From assembly GCA_963736355.1 (NCBI GenBank), contig CAVTOO010000002.1:620001-684000 (forward strand): 64,000 nt of DNA, in the 5' to 3' direction. The translations under genes were made by a program, and so were the position numbers. The stretch is from CAVTOO01 sp963736355 (GTDB lineage: Bacteria; Pseudomonadota; Alphaproteobacteria; Rhizobiales; Xanthobacteraceae). Of this stretch, positions 1 through 10,439 are shown piece after piece. The number at the start of each line of letters is the position of its first letter. Position 1 is the stretch's first letter. Below the pieces are notes generated by a model that saw only the letters and a program-made list of their open reading frames with translations, was not told where the DNA came from and did no database searches.

Positions 1-77
1 ATTTGGCACGGAACGGGATCGCAGAGGCGCAGGCAGCGCGCGGGCAGTTGCAACTCCTGCCGAGAATTCAACAACCA

Positions 78-126
78 CAGGGGTTATGGATTCCGGGCTC
101 GCGCTTTCAGCGCGCCCCGGAATGAC
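78..126. repeat. Palindromic repeat, family A
   Basis: The arms ATTCCGGG and CCCGGAAT enclose a second GC-rich stem (about 90-122), and GAATGAC follows. The same element recurs, usually as a facing pair, near 1440-1574, 12865-12984 and 14739-14875. It lies outside genes. Confidence 0.75.
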
Positions 127-130
127 GAGG

Positions 131-173
131 CCTCATCCTGAGGAGCCGCGAAGCGGCGTCTCGAAGGATGAGG
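131..173. repeat. Palindromic repeat, family B
   Basis: An inverted repeat starts CCTCATCCTGAGGAG and ends CTCGAAGGATGAGG, with a variable GC-rich stem between. It directly follows the family A element. Other copies lie near 22187, 29494, 39978, 40083, 63462 and 63542. Confidence 0.75.
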
Positions 174-200
174 AACGACGATTGCAATTGCAACGACCCC

Positions 201-240
201 CACCCCCGACCCCTCCCCACAAGGGGGAGGGGTGAAGAGG
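201..240. repeat. Palindromic repeat, family C
   Basis: CCCCTCCCC and GGGGAGGGG arms pair around a short loop, forming a G/C-rich hairpin. Related sequences lie at 10240-10323 and, as a facing pair, at 12056-12199. With families A and B it fills the gap before the FMN reductase gene. Confidence 0.65.
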
Positions 241-268
241 CGCAGCGAGCCCGGAATGACGCTGCGCG

Positions 269-862
269 CTACGCCGCCTCGGTGATTGTCTGCGGCGCGC
301 GCATCGGTTTCAGCGCATCGCTCCAGCGCGCGAGTTCGCCGAGCATGGTCCTGGCGCTGGTGTCGATCAGTTCGTGCGATGTGAAGGCGCCCTTGTCGGC
401 GTCCATGTATTGCGGATAATTCGGGATCGGCACGCCTTCCGGCAGCGGCATCATGCGCAGCGTGGTGAGATGGCCCTTGAGCGCCTGCGCGGCACGCAGG
501 CCCCCCGACACGCCGCCATAGCTGACAATGCCGGCGGGCTTATAGTTCCATTCCCTGTGCAGATAGATCAGCGCGTTGGTGAGCGCCGGCGACGGCGCGT
601 AGTCATATTCCGGGGTGACGAACACATAGGCATCGGCGGCGGCGACGCTCGCGCTCCAGGCTTTGGTGTGCGCGTGTTCATATTGCTGCATCATCGGATG
701 CTTCGGCTCGTCATAGACCGGCAGTTTGAAATCGGCGATGTCGACGAGCACCGGATCGAAGGCGCCGTCCGCTCTGGCGAAATCGCTGAACCAGCGGGCG
801 ATGACGGGGCCGACGCGGCCGGGCCGGGTCGAGCCGATAATGACGTGAAGCTTGCGGGACAC
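269..862 (-). CDS. NAD(P)H-dependent FMN reductase family protein
   Basis: The 197-residue flavodoxin-like protein belongs to the NADPH-dependent FMN reductase family (ChrR/YieF/azoreductase-like), soluble enzymes that pass electrons from NAD(P)H through FMN to quinones or other acceptors. The FMN phosphate loop GSTRPGR is at residues 10-16. PEYDYAP at 84-90 and YGGVSGG at 115-121 match the other two flavin-contacting loops, and the length is typical. It has no operon partner: the facing gene starts about 250 bases away and the downstream side is all repeats. The substrate cannot be read from sequence. Confidence 0.88.
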   Translation of the reverse strand: MSRKLHVIIGSTRPGRVGPVIARWFSDFARADGAFDPVLVDIADFKLPVYDEPKHPMMQQYEHAHTKAWSASVAAADAYVFVTPEYDYAPSPALTNALIYLHREWNYKPAGIVSYGGVSGGLRAAQALKGHLTTLRMMPLPEGVPIPNYPQYMDADKGAFTSHELIDTSARTMLGELARWSDALKPMRAPQTITEAA

Positions 863-1115
863 TCGAAGGCTCTCTTTCTGTTGCGACTTGTATGGCGGCC
901 GGCGGCGGCGACGATGCGCGTCAACGCCACCTAGGTCGCGGCATCAAGCGCCGCAAGACGCCACATTTTTGATACTGGGTTACATTCCAGTGCCCCTCAC
1001 CTCCGCCTTCGATGCGATGAACCGGCGCACGCGCCTTTGTTCCGAAATCTTCCGCCGCCTGCAAACGGAACGGCGCCGTACCCCACGCATTGTCCTGCCG
1101 ACGGGAGTTGAGGTG

Positions 1116-1322
1116 ATGGACAGGCTTTATCGATTTTTTCCTATCGACGACGAAGGGCATGTTCACAGCACGCCGGAGACGCACGTGTTTGCGTGCGACA
1201 TGGCGGCGCTGCGCAAGGCCCAGCAGATCAATGGGCGGTTCGATGTCGAGGTATGGGAGGGGCGTCGCCTGATCGGCCTGGTGTCGCGGAAAAACTCGTC
1301 GCGGAAAAAAATCGCGTCGTGA
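1116..1322 (+). CDS. Small conserved-type hypothetical protein
   Basis: This is a 68-residue protein of unknown function. I chose the ATG at 1116 because a GAGG ribosome-binding site lies just upstream and the protein then starts MDRLYRFF, resembling short rhizobial proteins of the pattern 'xLYRFxxxDxxGH...VEVWxxxRLIG'. An in-frame ATG at 1017 would add 33 basic residues of lower quality. It has no signal peptide or membrane segment, and the C-terminus is lysine-rich. It may belong to a DUF6894-like group, but that is a resemblance only. Confidence 0.5.
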   Translation: MDRLYRFFPIDDEGHVHSTPETHVFACDMAALRKAQQINGRFDVEVWEGRRLIGLVSRKNSSRKKIAS

Positions 1323-1439
1323 CGGAACGACAATGAGGGTTTCGCGTTATCTCAACGACGAGGGCGGATGTACCCCTTGTCGTTGAAAGAGCCTCGCGCA
1401 GAGATGCCGGGGCTCTCTCGTTATCGGGTGGCATTTACG

Positions 1440-1574
1440 GTCATTCCGGGGCGCGAGCTATTGCGAGCGAACCCGGAATCCATACTCCGCAGTGCTCGCA
1501 ACTTCTGCCGAGACGTCAACCAGCACAGGGGCTATGGATTCCGGGCTCAACGCTTCGCGTTGCCCCGGAATGAC
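1440..1574. repeat. Facing pair of family A palindromes
   Basis: Two family A hairpins (about 1440-1481 and 1537-1574) sit in opposite orientation about 55 bases apart. They occupy most of the 372-base gap 1323-1694. I see no gene or clear promoter in the rest of that gap. Confidence 0.75.
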
Positions 1575-1694
1575 GGAGCCTTGTCCTAAACACCCGCCAA
1601 GCAGCGTCCCGAAATGGAACCGGATGCTGCGCCGATTCAACTCATCGAGCCGATTTTGACGGTGCCTTAACCGTCGCCGCAACATCCTGAGCGC

Positions 1695-1877
1695 ATGGCC
1701 GATAACATCTTTCGCTTTCGGACGCTGAAGCACGGCGACCCCGGCGAGAAGCTCAAGATGCTTGCCGAGGACATCGGCACGCCGCGATGGCGCGCGTGGC
1801 TGACGCGATATTGGTTTTATTGCGTCGTTGCGATGTGTTTTGCCGCCGGTCTGATCGGCGGACGAGCCTTTTTCTGA
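1695..1877 (+). CDS. Small single-span membrane protein, hypothetical
   Basis: The 60-residue ORF has a charged soluble N-terminal half and one C-terminal membrane segment (about residues 38-58, starting at WFYCVVAMCF). The pattern suggests a small tail-anchored or single-pass inner-membrane protein. Support is limited to the ATG, the sensible amphipathic layout and the lack of any competing ORF. The ribosome-binding site is weak. I do not recognise a family. It is about 200 bases upstream of the large helicase gene on the same strand, which does not by itself show a functional link. Confidence 0.45.
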   Translation: MADNIFRFRTLKHGDPGEKLKMLAEDIGTPRWRAWLTRYWFYCVVAMCFAAGLIGGRAFF

Positions 1878-2081
1878 TGTGTTAAGCATCCGTCGCGAGC
1901 TCGCGGCGGCAGCCCGAAAAGCCCGGCAAACAAGGCATTGTCTGCATTCGGGTAAGACAAAATTATGCTTTAAAATTTCTCGCCTGCATTGAACACCAAA
2001 CCATCAACCGCTCTTCAATCAAAGGGTCCTTAAGTTGGTCCACTGCCGCACGATTGCGCGCAGACGTCCACCGGGGATTCA

Positions 2082-5000
2082 ATGACAGACGTTCGTCACA
2101 GACTGGTCGGCCTGCTCGACTATGTCGAACAGGTTGCGCGGCTCGACCAGCGAGCGGCGTTCAGCCTGCGTGACTATCGCCTGCCGGACGGCGCGACGTT
2201 TGCTGTTGCGAACACCGAACTTCTCAACGCGCCCGGCGTGACGCTCGATTCAAGCGATGCCGACGGCGCCGTGTGGCTTGAGGTCGCGCGCCCCTCCACG
2301 AAGGGAAAATCCGGGAAGGATTCCTCGCGGAAGCCAACCCACGCGCTGTATCAGGCGCTGAACAATCTTTTCCAGAAGATGGAAGCCGGCGACAGCAGCA
2401 TCGAGCTGGTCTGGGGCATGGGCCTCGTGCGCTGGCAGAAAAATGGACGCACGATCGACCGGCCGCTGCTCGAGCGCCGCATGGAGATCGAACGCGATGA
2501 GGCAACTGGCGCGCTGCGCCTGCGCCCGACCAACGCCAACGCCACTTTCGACCTGCGCCCTTACGAAGAACTGGGCTGCCCGAAACTCACCACGCTGGCG
2601 ACGCTGATCCGCCGCGAGATCCAGCGCGCCGCCAAGAAGGACGGCCTGTCGCCGTTCCTGCGCGACAGCACCGCGCCGATTTTGACGGCGGCAGCGACGC
2701 GGCTCGATCCGCGCGGCACGTTCGAGCCCGACACGACATCTCCGCCGCTGGCGCCGCATGATTCCGGCCATCTCGTCATCACCGGCGAAGCCGTGCTGTT
2801 CGCGCGGACGCGTTCGAAACAGGCGGCGCTGCAGGACATCGAGGCGCTGCGCGATGCGGCGCTGGACGAAGGCCAGCCCATCGAGGGCCTCGCAAAACAA
2901 CTGGTCGCCGCGCCGTCGTACCAGACTGAGCCGGCCTTCCATGCCGCGCTTGCGACACCTCTTGCACCGCCTGCCTCCCCCATCGACTGGGGCGAAACCA
3001 ACGACAATGACGGCAGCAGCGACGACGACGATGACGATTGGGACGAAGAAGAGTTCATGCGCAGCGCTGCGCCGACACAGGCGGCGGCGCAGCCGGCCGC
3101 GGTGAGCGTCGACGTGCCCGATGTGTTCTTTCCCAAGCCCTCCAATGACGCGCAGATCGAGATCTGCCGCGCGCTGGCGAGAAGCGACGGGCTTGTGGTG
3201 CAGGGACCTCCGGGCACCGGCAAGACGCACACCATCGCCAATCTCGTCAGCCACGCCATGGCGACGGGTCAGCGCGTGCTGGTCGTCTCGCACAAGGATG
3301 CGGCGCTGGCGGGCCTGCGCGAGCAGCTGCCGGCCGAGATTCGTCCGCTTGCGATTGCGCTGTTGTCGAGCGAGCGCGAGGGACTGCGCCAGCTCGAGGC
3401 CACCATTCGCGAAGTGCAGAGCGACGACGAAGGCACCCTGCCCGGCAAGCGCCGCGCCGCCATCGCGCGCCTCGAATTGCAGCTGTCGCAATACAAGGAT
3501 CGCATCGCGACCATCGACCGCGAGCTTGAAGCCATCGCCGCGGCGAATGTCGCGCGCATCGGCCCGCGCAACGAGACGCCGGTAGAACTGGCGCAGCGCA
3601 TCGCGGCCGAACAAGAAACCTATGAGTGGTTCACCGACCGGCCGCTGCACTTTTCGTCTGACGCCGGTTTCGGCGACGACGATCTTGCCGCGCTGGCGGC
3701 GGCGCGGGCCAAAGCCGGCGAATTGCTGGATCACAACGGCGCCAGATTGCCCTCGACCGCCGATCTGCCCGACACCGACAAGGTGGTGTCGTGGCACAAC
3801 GCGCTGATCGCCGCGAGCCGCAATGACGAGGAGGCCGCGCGCGGCCCCGCGCCGTCGCTGCGCGTGACGCAGGATTCCATCGCCGACGCCGAATTGCTGG
3901 CGCGCTCGCTCGACGACCTCGCATGGACGCAACAGATCGTGGCGCAGGAGCCGTGGATCGCGCGCTTCCGCGACGGACTGCTGACGGATGCGCGCGACGC
4001 CGCCGTGATGACATTGCAGGAGATCGTCTCGGCGCTGGACGCCATCGAACGCCGCCGCGCCACGCTGCGCGGCCGGGCGATCGAATTGCCGACCAGCCTC
4101 GCCGACGACCGCGAGCGCGAAATGACGGTGCGCTGGGCCGGCGTGCTCAAGGAGATCGGCGTTGCGCATGACGGCCGCGAGCAGGAAACGCTCGCGCTCG
4201 GCCGCAAGCTCGTTCATGCGCGCGAGAAGATTCCCAATCTGCGCAAGCTGCTCGCCGCCATCACCGGGGATTTGGTCAAGTTCGAAGACCTCGCGAAAGA
4301 CGGCGCGCTGTGCGACGCGCTGGCGCGGCAATTGCGCATCGCCATCGGCACGATTGGACTGGCGTCCGTCGATCAGGACCGCCGCCGGCTGAAGGATCTG
4401 TTCGAAGACGACGGCCGGATGTCGGTCTTGACGCGGCAGTTCATCGGCGAAGCCATCGGCAACCCCGCCATTCCCGAAGGCCGGATCAAGCTGTTGTGGA
4501 GCGGCGTGCTGCAACGCCTCGACCAGATCAAGGCGCTCAGCGCCGAGTTCGAGATCATCGCAACCGTCACCGGCGCGATTGCCGCAGCCGGCGCGCCCGA
4601 CTGGGCCAGAAAACTCAGCACAGAGAAAGCCGGCGACGACGACAAGGCGTTGCCGCAGGACTGGCGCGCGGCGTGGGATCATGCCGCAGCACTGGCGGCA
4701 CTCGCACGCATCGACGTGCAGGGCACGATCACGCGGCTTGTCGCGCGAACGCACCGAGGCCGAGCGCGAACAGCAGGACCTGTTCGGCGCGATCATCCGC
4801 GAACGCACATTCTATGAAATCGGCCTGAAATTGTCGCCCGAGACCAAGGCAGCGCTCGTCGCCAGCGTACGCGCACTGGAGCGCACCGAACGCGGCGGCA
4901 AGCTTGCAGCCGCGCATCGCCGCAAGGCGCGCGAGGCGATGGCGAAATGTCACGATGCGGTGGCGTGCTGGATCATGCCGACCTGGCGCGTGGCCGAACA

Positions 5001-6627
5001 GATTCCGGCGGCGTTCGGACAATTCGATCTCGTCATCATGGACGAGGCGTCGCAGTCGGACATCAGCGAATTGCCGGTGCTGCTGCGGGCGAAGAAAGTT
5101 CTCGTCATCGGCGACGACCAGCAGATCGGCCCGCGCGCGCCCTTCGTCACACAAGAACAAATCGCCAGGCTGCGCGACCGCACTCTGGGCGAGCTGCCGG
5201 CGAGCTTCAAGCGTCATCTGGAGCCGGGCGAAAGCCTGCTCGGCCTGATGCAGGCGGTGTTCCCCGCCGCGCCGGTGACGCTGAAAGAACATTTCCGCAG
5301 CGTCGAGCCGATCATTCGTTTCTCGACGCAGTTCTATTCCGATGCGCTGGTGCCGCTGCGCATTCCGACCGCGCGCGACCGCCTCGATCCGCCGCTTGTC
5401 GATATCTACGTGCCGCATGGCGTGCAGACGGGCAGGATCAACGAAGCCGAAGCCGATGTCATCGTGGGCGACATCAAGACCGTCATGGCGCAGCCGGAGA
5501 TGGCGCGCCGCTCGATCGGCGTCATTTCGCTGATGGGCGAGGCGCAGGCCGACTTGATCCGCAGCAAACTGACCGACGCGATCGGCGCCGATGCGATGCG
5601 CAGCCACGCGATCCTTTGCGGCGACAGCGCCGCCTTCCAGGGCCATCAGCGCGATATCGTCTATCTGTCGATGGTGACCGGCGCCGCGCACCAGAGCACG
5701 CTGACGATGCCGCATCACGCGCAGCGCTTCAACGTGGCGGTGTCGAGCGCGACGGATCGCCTCGTGCTGGTGCGCTCGGTGCAGGCCGACCAGCTCGATC
5801 CGAGCGATCTGCGGGCAAGGCTCATCGCGCATTTCGAGAATCCGATGCCGGACGCCGTGATGGCGACGGACGCGCTCACCGCATGCGAAACCGATTTCGA
5901 GCGCGAACTGATGGAAGAATTGCTCAAGCGCGGCTATCGCGCGCAGAGCCAGGCCGGGCCGGACGGCTATCGCATCGACCTCGTGGTGGAAGGCGCAAAC
6001 GGCGCACGGCTCGCCATCGCATGCGATGGCGACCGCGCCAACGAGCGCACCGACCACAATTCCTGGCAAGACGCGATGCGCCGCCAGCGCGCGCTCGAGC
6101 GGGCTGGATGGACTTTCTGGCGCGGCTTCGCGCTCGGCTTCGCGCGCAATGCCGACGCGGTGATGGCCGACCTCATCGAGACCCTGTCGCGCATGGGCAT
6201 CGAGCCCGCGCGCGCCGGCGACGCTGCGCCAAAGCACGGCGCGTTGACGGAACACCGCACGGCGGACGCCGAGATTTCCACCTCCGGCATTTCGATTGCG
6301 CCGGACATGGACGACCTCGCGGCAAAGCGCGACCGCGCGAGCCCGGCGACAGCCGGCATCGATATCGGCGACAAGATCGTTCTGCAGTTCTCAGCCGATC
6401 AGAAGCGGATCTCGGTCAGGCTGACCGAGGACTCCAACGACCTCGTCGCGGGACGGCTGTCGGTGCGTTCGCCGCTCGGCCGCGCGGTGCTGGGTACCGA
6501 GGAAGGCGACGAGATCGAACTCGACGAGACAGACGATGCCGGCAGACCGCGCCGCGTGCTGATCGAGAGCGTCGACAAGAGCGAGCCGCATGTTGCGGAG
6601 ACGGCGCTGGAAGCGGCGTCGGCGTAA
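2082..6627 (+). CDS. SF1 helicase with PD-(D/E)XK-like and GreA-like C-terminal domains (one frameshift)
   Basis: About 1,514 residues once a single inserted base near 4740 is discounted. GGGGA precedes the ATG. Domains in order: an unassigned N-terminal region; an Asp/Glu-rich linker near residues 305-330; a DNA2/NAM7-type superfamily 1 helicase with Walker A GPPGTGKT (about 374), a long coiled insertion, Walker B MDEAS (about 987) and GDDQQIGP (about 1010); a Vsr-like REase_MTES_1575-type domain beginning DFERELMEELLKRGY; and a last domain with the GreA/GreB C-terminal signature SPLGRAVLG (about 1463). In the nuclease-like domain RIDLVV is kept, but the usual IECDG reads IACDG (about 1312), so catalysis may be lost. 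It stands alone, with repeats downstream. DNA or RNA processing, transcription-linked repair or defence are all possible. No partner genes are visible. Confidence 0.85.
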
Positions 6628-6721
6628 GAAGCGCGAAACGCATCAGCCGAGATCTCATGCCGACACTTGTCATGGCCGGGGTCGCGGCCTCTCGATACGG
6701 AAGGCAGTGCCTCCATAAGCG

Positions 6722-6764
6722 AGATCACCGGGTCACGGCGCTCGCGCGCCGGCCCGGTGATGAC
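6722..6764. repeat. Palindromic repeat related to family A
   Basis: GATCACCGGG and CCCGGTGATGAC arms flank a GC-rich centre. A diverged partner begins TGTCATGGCCGGGG at about 6668. Similar elements are at 42104-42130, 44392-44440 and 62448-62526. It fills the space between two convergent genes. Confidence 0.65.
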
Positions 6765-6790
6765 AAACCACAGAACAATGACGAGACGTG

Positions 6791-7120
6791 TTACGCCGCG
6801 CCGCGGACAAACGCCTCGCGGCGGCCGGCGATGCGATCGGCGGCGGTGCGCGCGAGATCGAGCGAGTTGGACGCGCAGGTGCGATATTCCAGATCGGCGA
6901 AGGGCAGCGGCGGCGTGCCGCGACCGAGCAGCGCGCGCAGACCCGAGCGCTTCGCCGTGAGCGACGACAGCGCCAGTGCGACATTGCCCGACGCATTGAA
7001 ATCGAACAGCGAGCCGTTGGAGATGCGCCGCACTTCATAGAGGCCGGGACCGATGGGCGCTTCGACATAGCCGCCGCGTTCGGGGTTCGGAAAACGTTTC
7101 CAGTTGGACCAGGTGGCCAT
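6791..7120 (-). CDS. Hypothetical protein
   Basis: The protein has 109 residues counted from the ATG at 7120 (MATWSNWKRF). An ATG at 7141 would add seven residues. It shows no signal peptide or membrane span. The stretch PGLYEVRR followed by a short serine/asparagine-rich turn weakly resembles the start of a GIY-YIG fold, but the catalytic residues of that fold are not evident, so I assign no function. It is convergent with the helicase gene and separated from it by repeats. Codon use looks like the neighbours. Confidence 0.55.
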   Translation of the reverse strand: MATWSNWKRFPNPERGGYVEAPIGPGLYEVRRISNGSLFDFNASGNVALALSSLTAKRSGLRALLGRGTPPLPFADLEYRTCASNSLDLARTAADRIAGRREAFVRGAA

Positions 7121-7462
7121 GCGATAATTGTCCCTGTGCATTCATGTGAGCGCGAACGATCCCGCGCGCAAAATTACCGTTTGAAAGTTCCGGTCGGATC
7201 ACGCTGACGCGTCGGCAACTGACATTCCGGAAATCACGCAGTTGATGCGTGCAATTCAAGTCACAATGCCAACACGAATGTGGAACTTTCGTGGCGGACC
7301 GGCGAGAGCGAAACTGGCAATGATTGCTTCAAATTTGGGGACAAATTGAAAAGCAGAGAGCCAAACAGCGATGCAGCGCGGCTCGATCGAGGCCACGCTG
7401 CAATTTGCATCAAGATTTAGGATACGACCCCTTCACCATGCGGCAAAAAAGGGGCAGCGATA
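7121..7462. other. Intergenic region without recognised gene
   Basis: These 342 bases lie upstream of the hypothetical gene at 6791-7120 and downstream of the PfkB gene. They are less GC-rich than the flanks and should hold the promoter of the hypothetical gene. I see no convincing -35/-10 pair, hairpin terminator or repeat. Confidence 0.4.
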
Positions 7463-8467
7463 TCAGGCCGGAACGCGGATGCCGCTCGCCGCCGCAAGCG
7501 ACTTCAGCGAGGTTTCCGGGCGCGCACCGAGATGCTGGATCACTTCATTGGCGGCGAGACCGCCGAGTTCTCCACAGGAACGGTAAGACGCACCGCGTGC
7601 CAGACCGAACAGGAATCCCGCGGCAAACAGGTCGCCGGCGCCGGTCGTATCCACAAGCTTGTCCACAGGGAAGGCCGGCACTGCGACCACCTCGGTGCTG
7701 GACGCCACGACACAGCCCTTCTCGCTGCGCGTGACGGCGGCGAGCGCGGCGTCCTTGCGCAACTGCGCCAGTGCGGTGTCGAAATCCGACGTCTCGTAAA
7801 GCGCAAGCAATTCGGACTCGTTGGCGAAGACGAGATCGACGGTGCGCGACGTGATCAGTTCGAGAAACTCGGCGCGGTAACGGCCGACGCAGAACGAATC
7901 CGACAGCGTCAGCGCCACCTTGCGGCCGGCTGCGTGCGCGACAGTGGCGGCCTTGCGGAAGGCTTCCTTGGCGTTCTTCGGATCCCAGAGATAACCCTCG
8001 AGATAGGTGATCGCGGCCGATGCAATCTGTTCTTCGTCGAGATCGCGCGGATGCAGATCCTGCGCCGCGCCGAGATAGGTGTTCATGGTGCGCTCGCCGT
8101 CGGGCGTGACCAGCACGAAACAGCGCGCGGTCGCCGGACCGTCGCTCGAGGGCGGCGTGGTGAAGGCGACGCCTCCCGCGCGGATGTCGTGGGTGAAGGA
8201 TTTGCCGAGCTTGTCGCCCTTGACCTTGCCGACGAACGCCGTGCGGCCGCCGAAGCTCGCCACGCCGGCGATGGTGTTCGCCGCCGACCCGCCGGAGCTT
8301 TCAGTCACCGGCCCCATCGCGGCGTAAATCGCCTCGGCGCGCGGCTCGTCGATCAGCGCCATCGATCCCTTGTTCATGCCGTGCTTGGCGAGGAAATCTT
8401 CCTCGGTGCGGGCGATGATGTCGACAATGGCGTTGCCGATGCCGAGGACGTCGAAGGCGGTGCTCAT
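7463..8467 (-). CDS. PfkB-family sugar/adenosine kinase
   Basis: This 334-residue ribokinase/PfkB family kinase phosphorylates a sugar or nucleoside hydroxyl with ATP in the cytosol. The first PfkB signature region is SSGGSAANTIAGVASFGG. The catalytic anion-hole motif DTTGAGDLFAAGF is near residue 273, with Asp as the likely base. The closest annotated relatives in this group are called adenosine kinase, but the substrate is not proven. I chose MSTAFDVLG (8467) over an upstream ATG at 8509 because it matches the usual family start and has GGGAA nine bases ahead. The gene is monocistronic. Confidence 0.88.
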   Translation of the reverse strand: MSTAFDVLGIGNAIVDIIARTEEDFLAKHGMNKGSMALIDEPRAEAIYAAMGPVTESSGGSAANTIAGVASFGGRTAFVGKVKGDKLGKSFTHDIRAGGVAFTTPPSSDGPATARCFVLVTPDGERTMNTYLGAAQDLHPRDLDEEQIASAAITYLEGYLWDPKNAKEAFRKAATVAHAAGRKVALTLSDSFCVGRYRAEFLELITSRTVDLVFANESELLALYETSDFDTALAQLRKDAALAAVTRSEKGCVVASSTEVVAVPAFPVDKLVDTTGAGDLFAAGFLFGLARGASYRSCGELGGLAANEVIQHLGARPETSLKSLAAASGIRVPA

Positions 8468-8728
8468 GAGGCGGGTTCCCGGTGAGAGAAAGTCGCCGCG
8501 ACCTAACATGTCCGGGCCAAGGCCAGCAAGGCGTGGGCAAAGATTAGCGCGGCCTAATAGTCGGCGTCACGGCGCGGACTGATCCGGCCGGATCCACCCT
8601 CCTTGAACGCCGCGCGGAACGACAGAAAGATGGAGCCTTCGCGCAGGGTCACGATTGCCCGGCAATGACGGGCCGTCATGATTGCCCTGCTACACTGCCC
8701 ATCCAACAAGCCAGGTTCGTCCCACCCC

Positions 8729-10232
8729 ATGATCCGCTCCTTTGCCACCGTCGGTCTCGGCACGCTCGCCTCGCGGCTGACGGGCTTCGTGCGCGACGCG
8801 CTGATCGCGGCGCTGCTTGGCGCGGGCGCGGCGGCGGATGCGTTTTTCGTCGCGTTTCAGTTCGTCAATGTGGTGCGCCGGCTGATCGGCGAAGGCGCGC
8901 TGAACGCCGCACTCGTGCCCGCCCTGCTGCGCGAAGACGAGCGCAATGGCGGCGGTGCGGGCGTTCGCCAGCGAAGTGCTGTCGACGCTGACGCTTGCGC
9001 TTGTGGTGATCGCGGCGCTGCTCGCCCTGGCAATGCCGGTGCTGGTCTCTTTCATCGCGCCGGGATTCGACGCCGATGCGCGCCTCAGCCTCGCGACGTC
9101 AGGCACCTTGATGCTGCCTTATCTTGCTTTCGTCGCGCCGGTCGCGGTGATGATGGCGCGGCTCAACGCACAAGGCCGCTTCGCGCTGGCGGCCTTCACG
9201 CCGCTTCTGTTCAACGCGCTGCTGATCGCAGCCGCTGTCGTGCTGCTGGCGATGAAGCGCGAACCGGCTGCGGCGATGCAGGTGCTCGCCGCCGTGATCG
9301 GCGTCGCGGGATTGATGCAGGCCGGCGTGCTGGCGCTGCAAGGCCGTCTCGGCGTGAGGCTGAAGCCGCCGCGCTTCGACGCGCGCATGCGGAAATTTCT
9401 ATGCGACGCGCTGCCCGGCATGATCGCATCCACCGCGCCGCAACTCCTGATGCTGATCGGCGCGGCGTTCGCCTCGTCCATCACGGGCGCGGTCGCATGG
9501 CTCTATGTCGCCAACCGCCTGATCGATCTGCCGCTCGGGCTGGTCGGCGTGGCGATGGGCACCGTGCTGGTGCCGCTCGTGGCGCGCGATCAGGACGGCG
9601 CACGCCGCGCGGAAATGCGCGCGCTCGAACTCGCGCTCGGACTGACGCTGCCCGCAGCGATGGCGCTCGCGGTGCTGGCCGCACCGATCACGCGCGTATT
9701 GTTCGAGCATGGCGCATTCACGGCCCACGACAGCGCGCAGGCGGCGCTGGCACTGGCGCTGCTCGCCATCGGACTGCCGGCGCAGGTGTTGTGCAAGACA
9801 TGGTCGGCGGCGTTCTTCGGGCGCTCCGACACGACGACGCCGCTTGTCGCCACGCTCGCCGGCATCGCGGTGACGCTGATCGCAGCATTGGCGCTGCGGG
9901 GACGCTTCGGTCATGCCGGGATCGCAATCGCCATCAGCCTCGGTGCATGGACGATGGCCGCATGGCTCGGCGTGCGCCTCGCGCGAATCGCAACGCTGGC
10001 CGACGCCGACACGCTGCGGCGGCTTTCGCGCATCGGGCTTGCGAGCATCATCATGACGGCGACGCTGATCGCGGGCTTGCGTCAGTTCAGCGCTCAGGCC
10101 GGATTTGCGCTGGCCGCGTTGCAGCTTGCGGTGCTGGTCACGGGCGGGCTTGCGATCTATGGCGCGCTGCTGCGCTCGCTCGGTGTGGTGAGCGTTGACG
10201 ATTTGCGGGCGGCGTTCAGGCGAGAGGGTTAA
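8729..10232 (+). CDS. murJ: Lipid II flippase MurJ (one frameshift)
   Basis: MurJ (MviN) is a multi-pass inner-membrane MOP-family flippase that moves lipid II to the periplasmic face for peptidoglycan synthesis. The N-terminus MIRSFATVGLGTLASRLTGF and the segment with NVVRRLIGEGALNAALVP are diagnostic. About 500 residues with many hydrophobic spans follow. One extra base near 8940-8950 splits the coding sequence between RLIGEGALNAALVPALL and VRAFASEVLSTL, after which the frame stays open to the stop. The start at 8729 follows the family. trpS lies downstream on the same strand beyond a repeat. Confidence 0.92.
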
Positions 10233-10239
10233 CGCTAAA

Positions 10240-10323
10240 GGCCCCCCACCCCGTCCACCTGCGCCCATACGGGCTAAGGTGGACGACCCTCCCCACCACG
10301 CGCTTCGCGCGCGGGAGGAGGGT
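10240..10323. repeat. G/C-rich palindromic repeat, family C type
   Basis: Between murJ and trpS, CCCCCCACCCCGTCCACC pairs with GGTGGACG, and CCCTCCCC with GGGAGGAGGG around a CGCGCTTCGCGCG stem. It could act as a weak transcript end after murJ, but there is no T-tract. Confidence 0.55.
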
Positions 10324-10439
10324 AAAAACAGCGGCTTGCCTATCAGCGGCCTGGCGTGGCATCTGGCGCCCACGGTTTTGTCCAAAAGCCGTCTGTCTGA
10401 CCGGATCATCAGTTGGTCCAAACAACTGGAAAAACAGCC

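Noticed and set aside
2250..4808. 852-codon open frame on the minus strand opposite the helicase gene
   Set aside because: It is Arg/Ala/Gln-rich with no recognisable motif, and lies antisense to a conserved helicase; long antisense frames are expected at this GC content.
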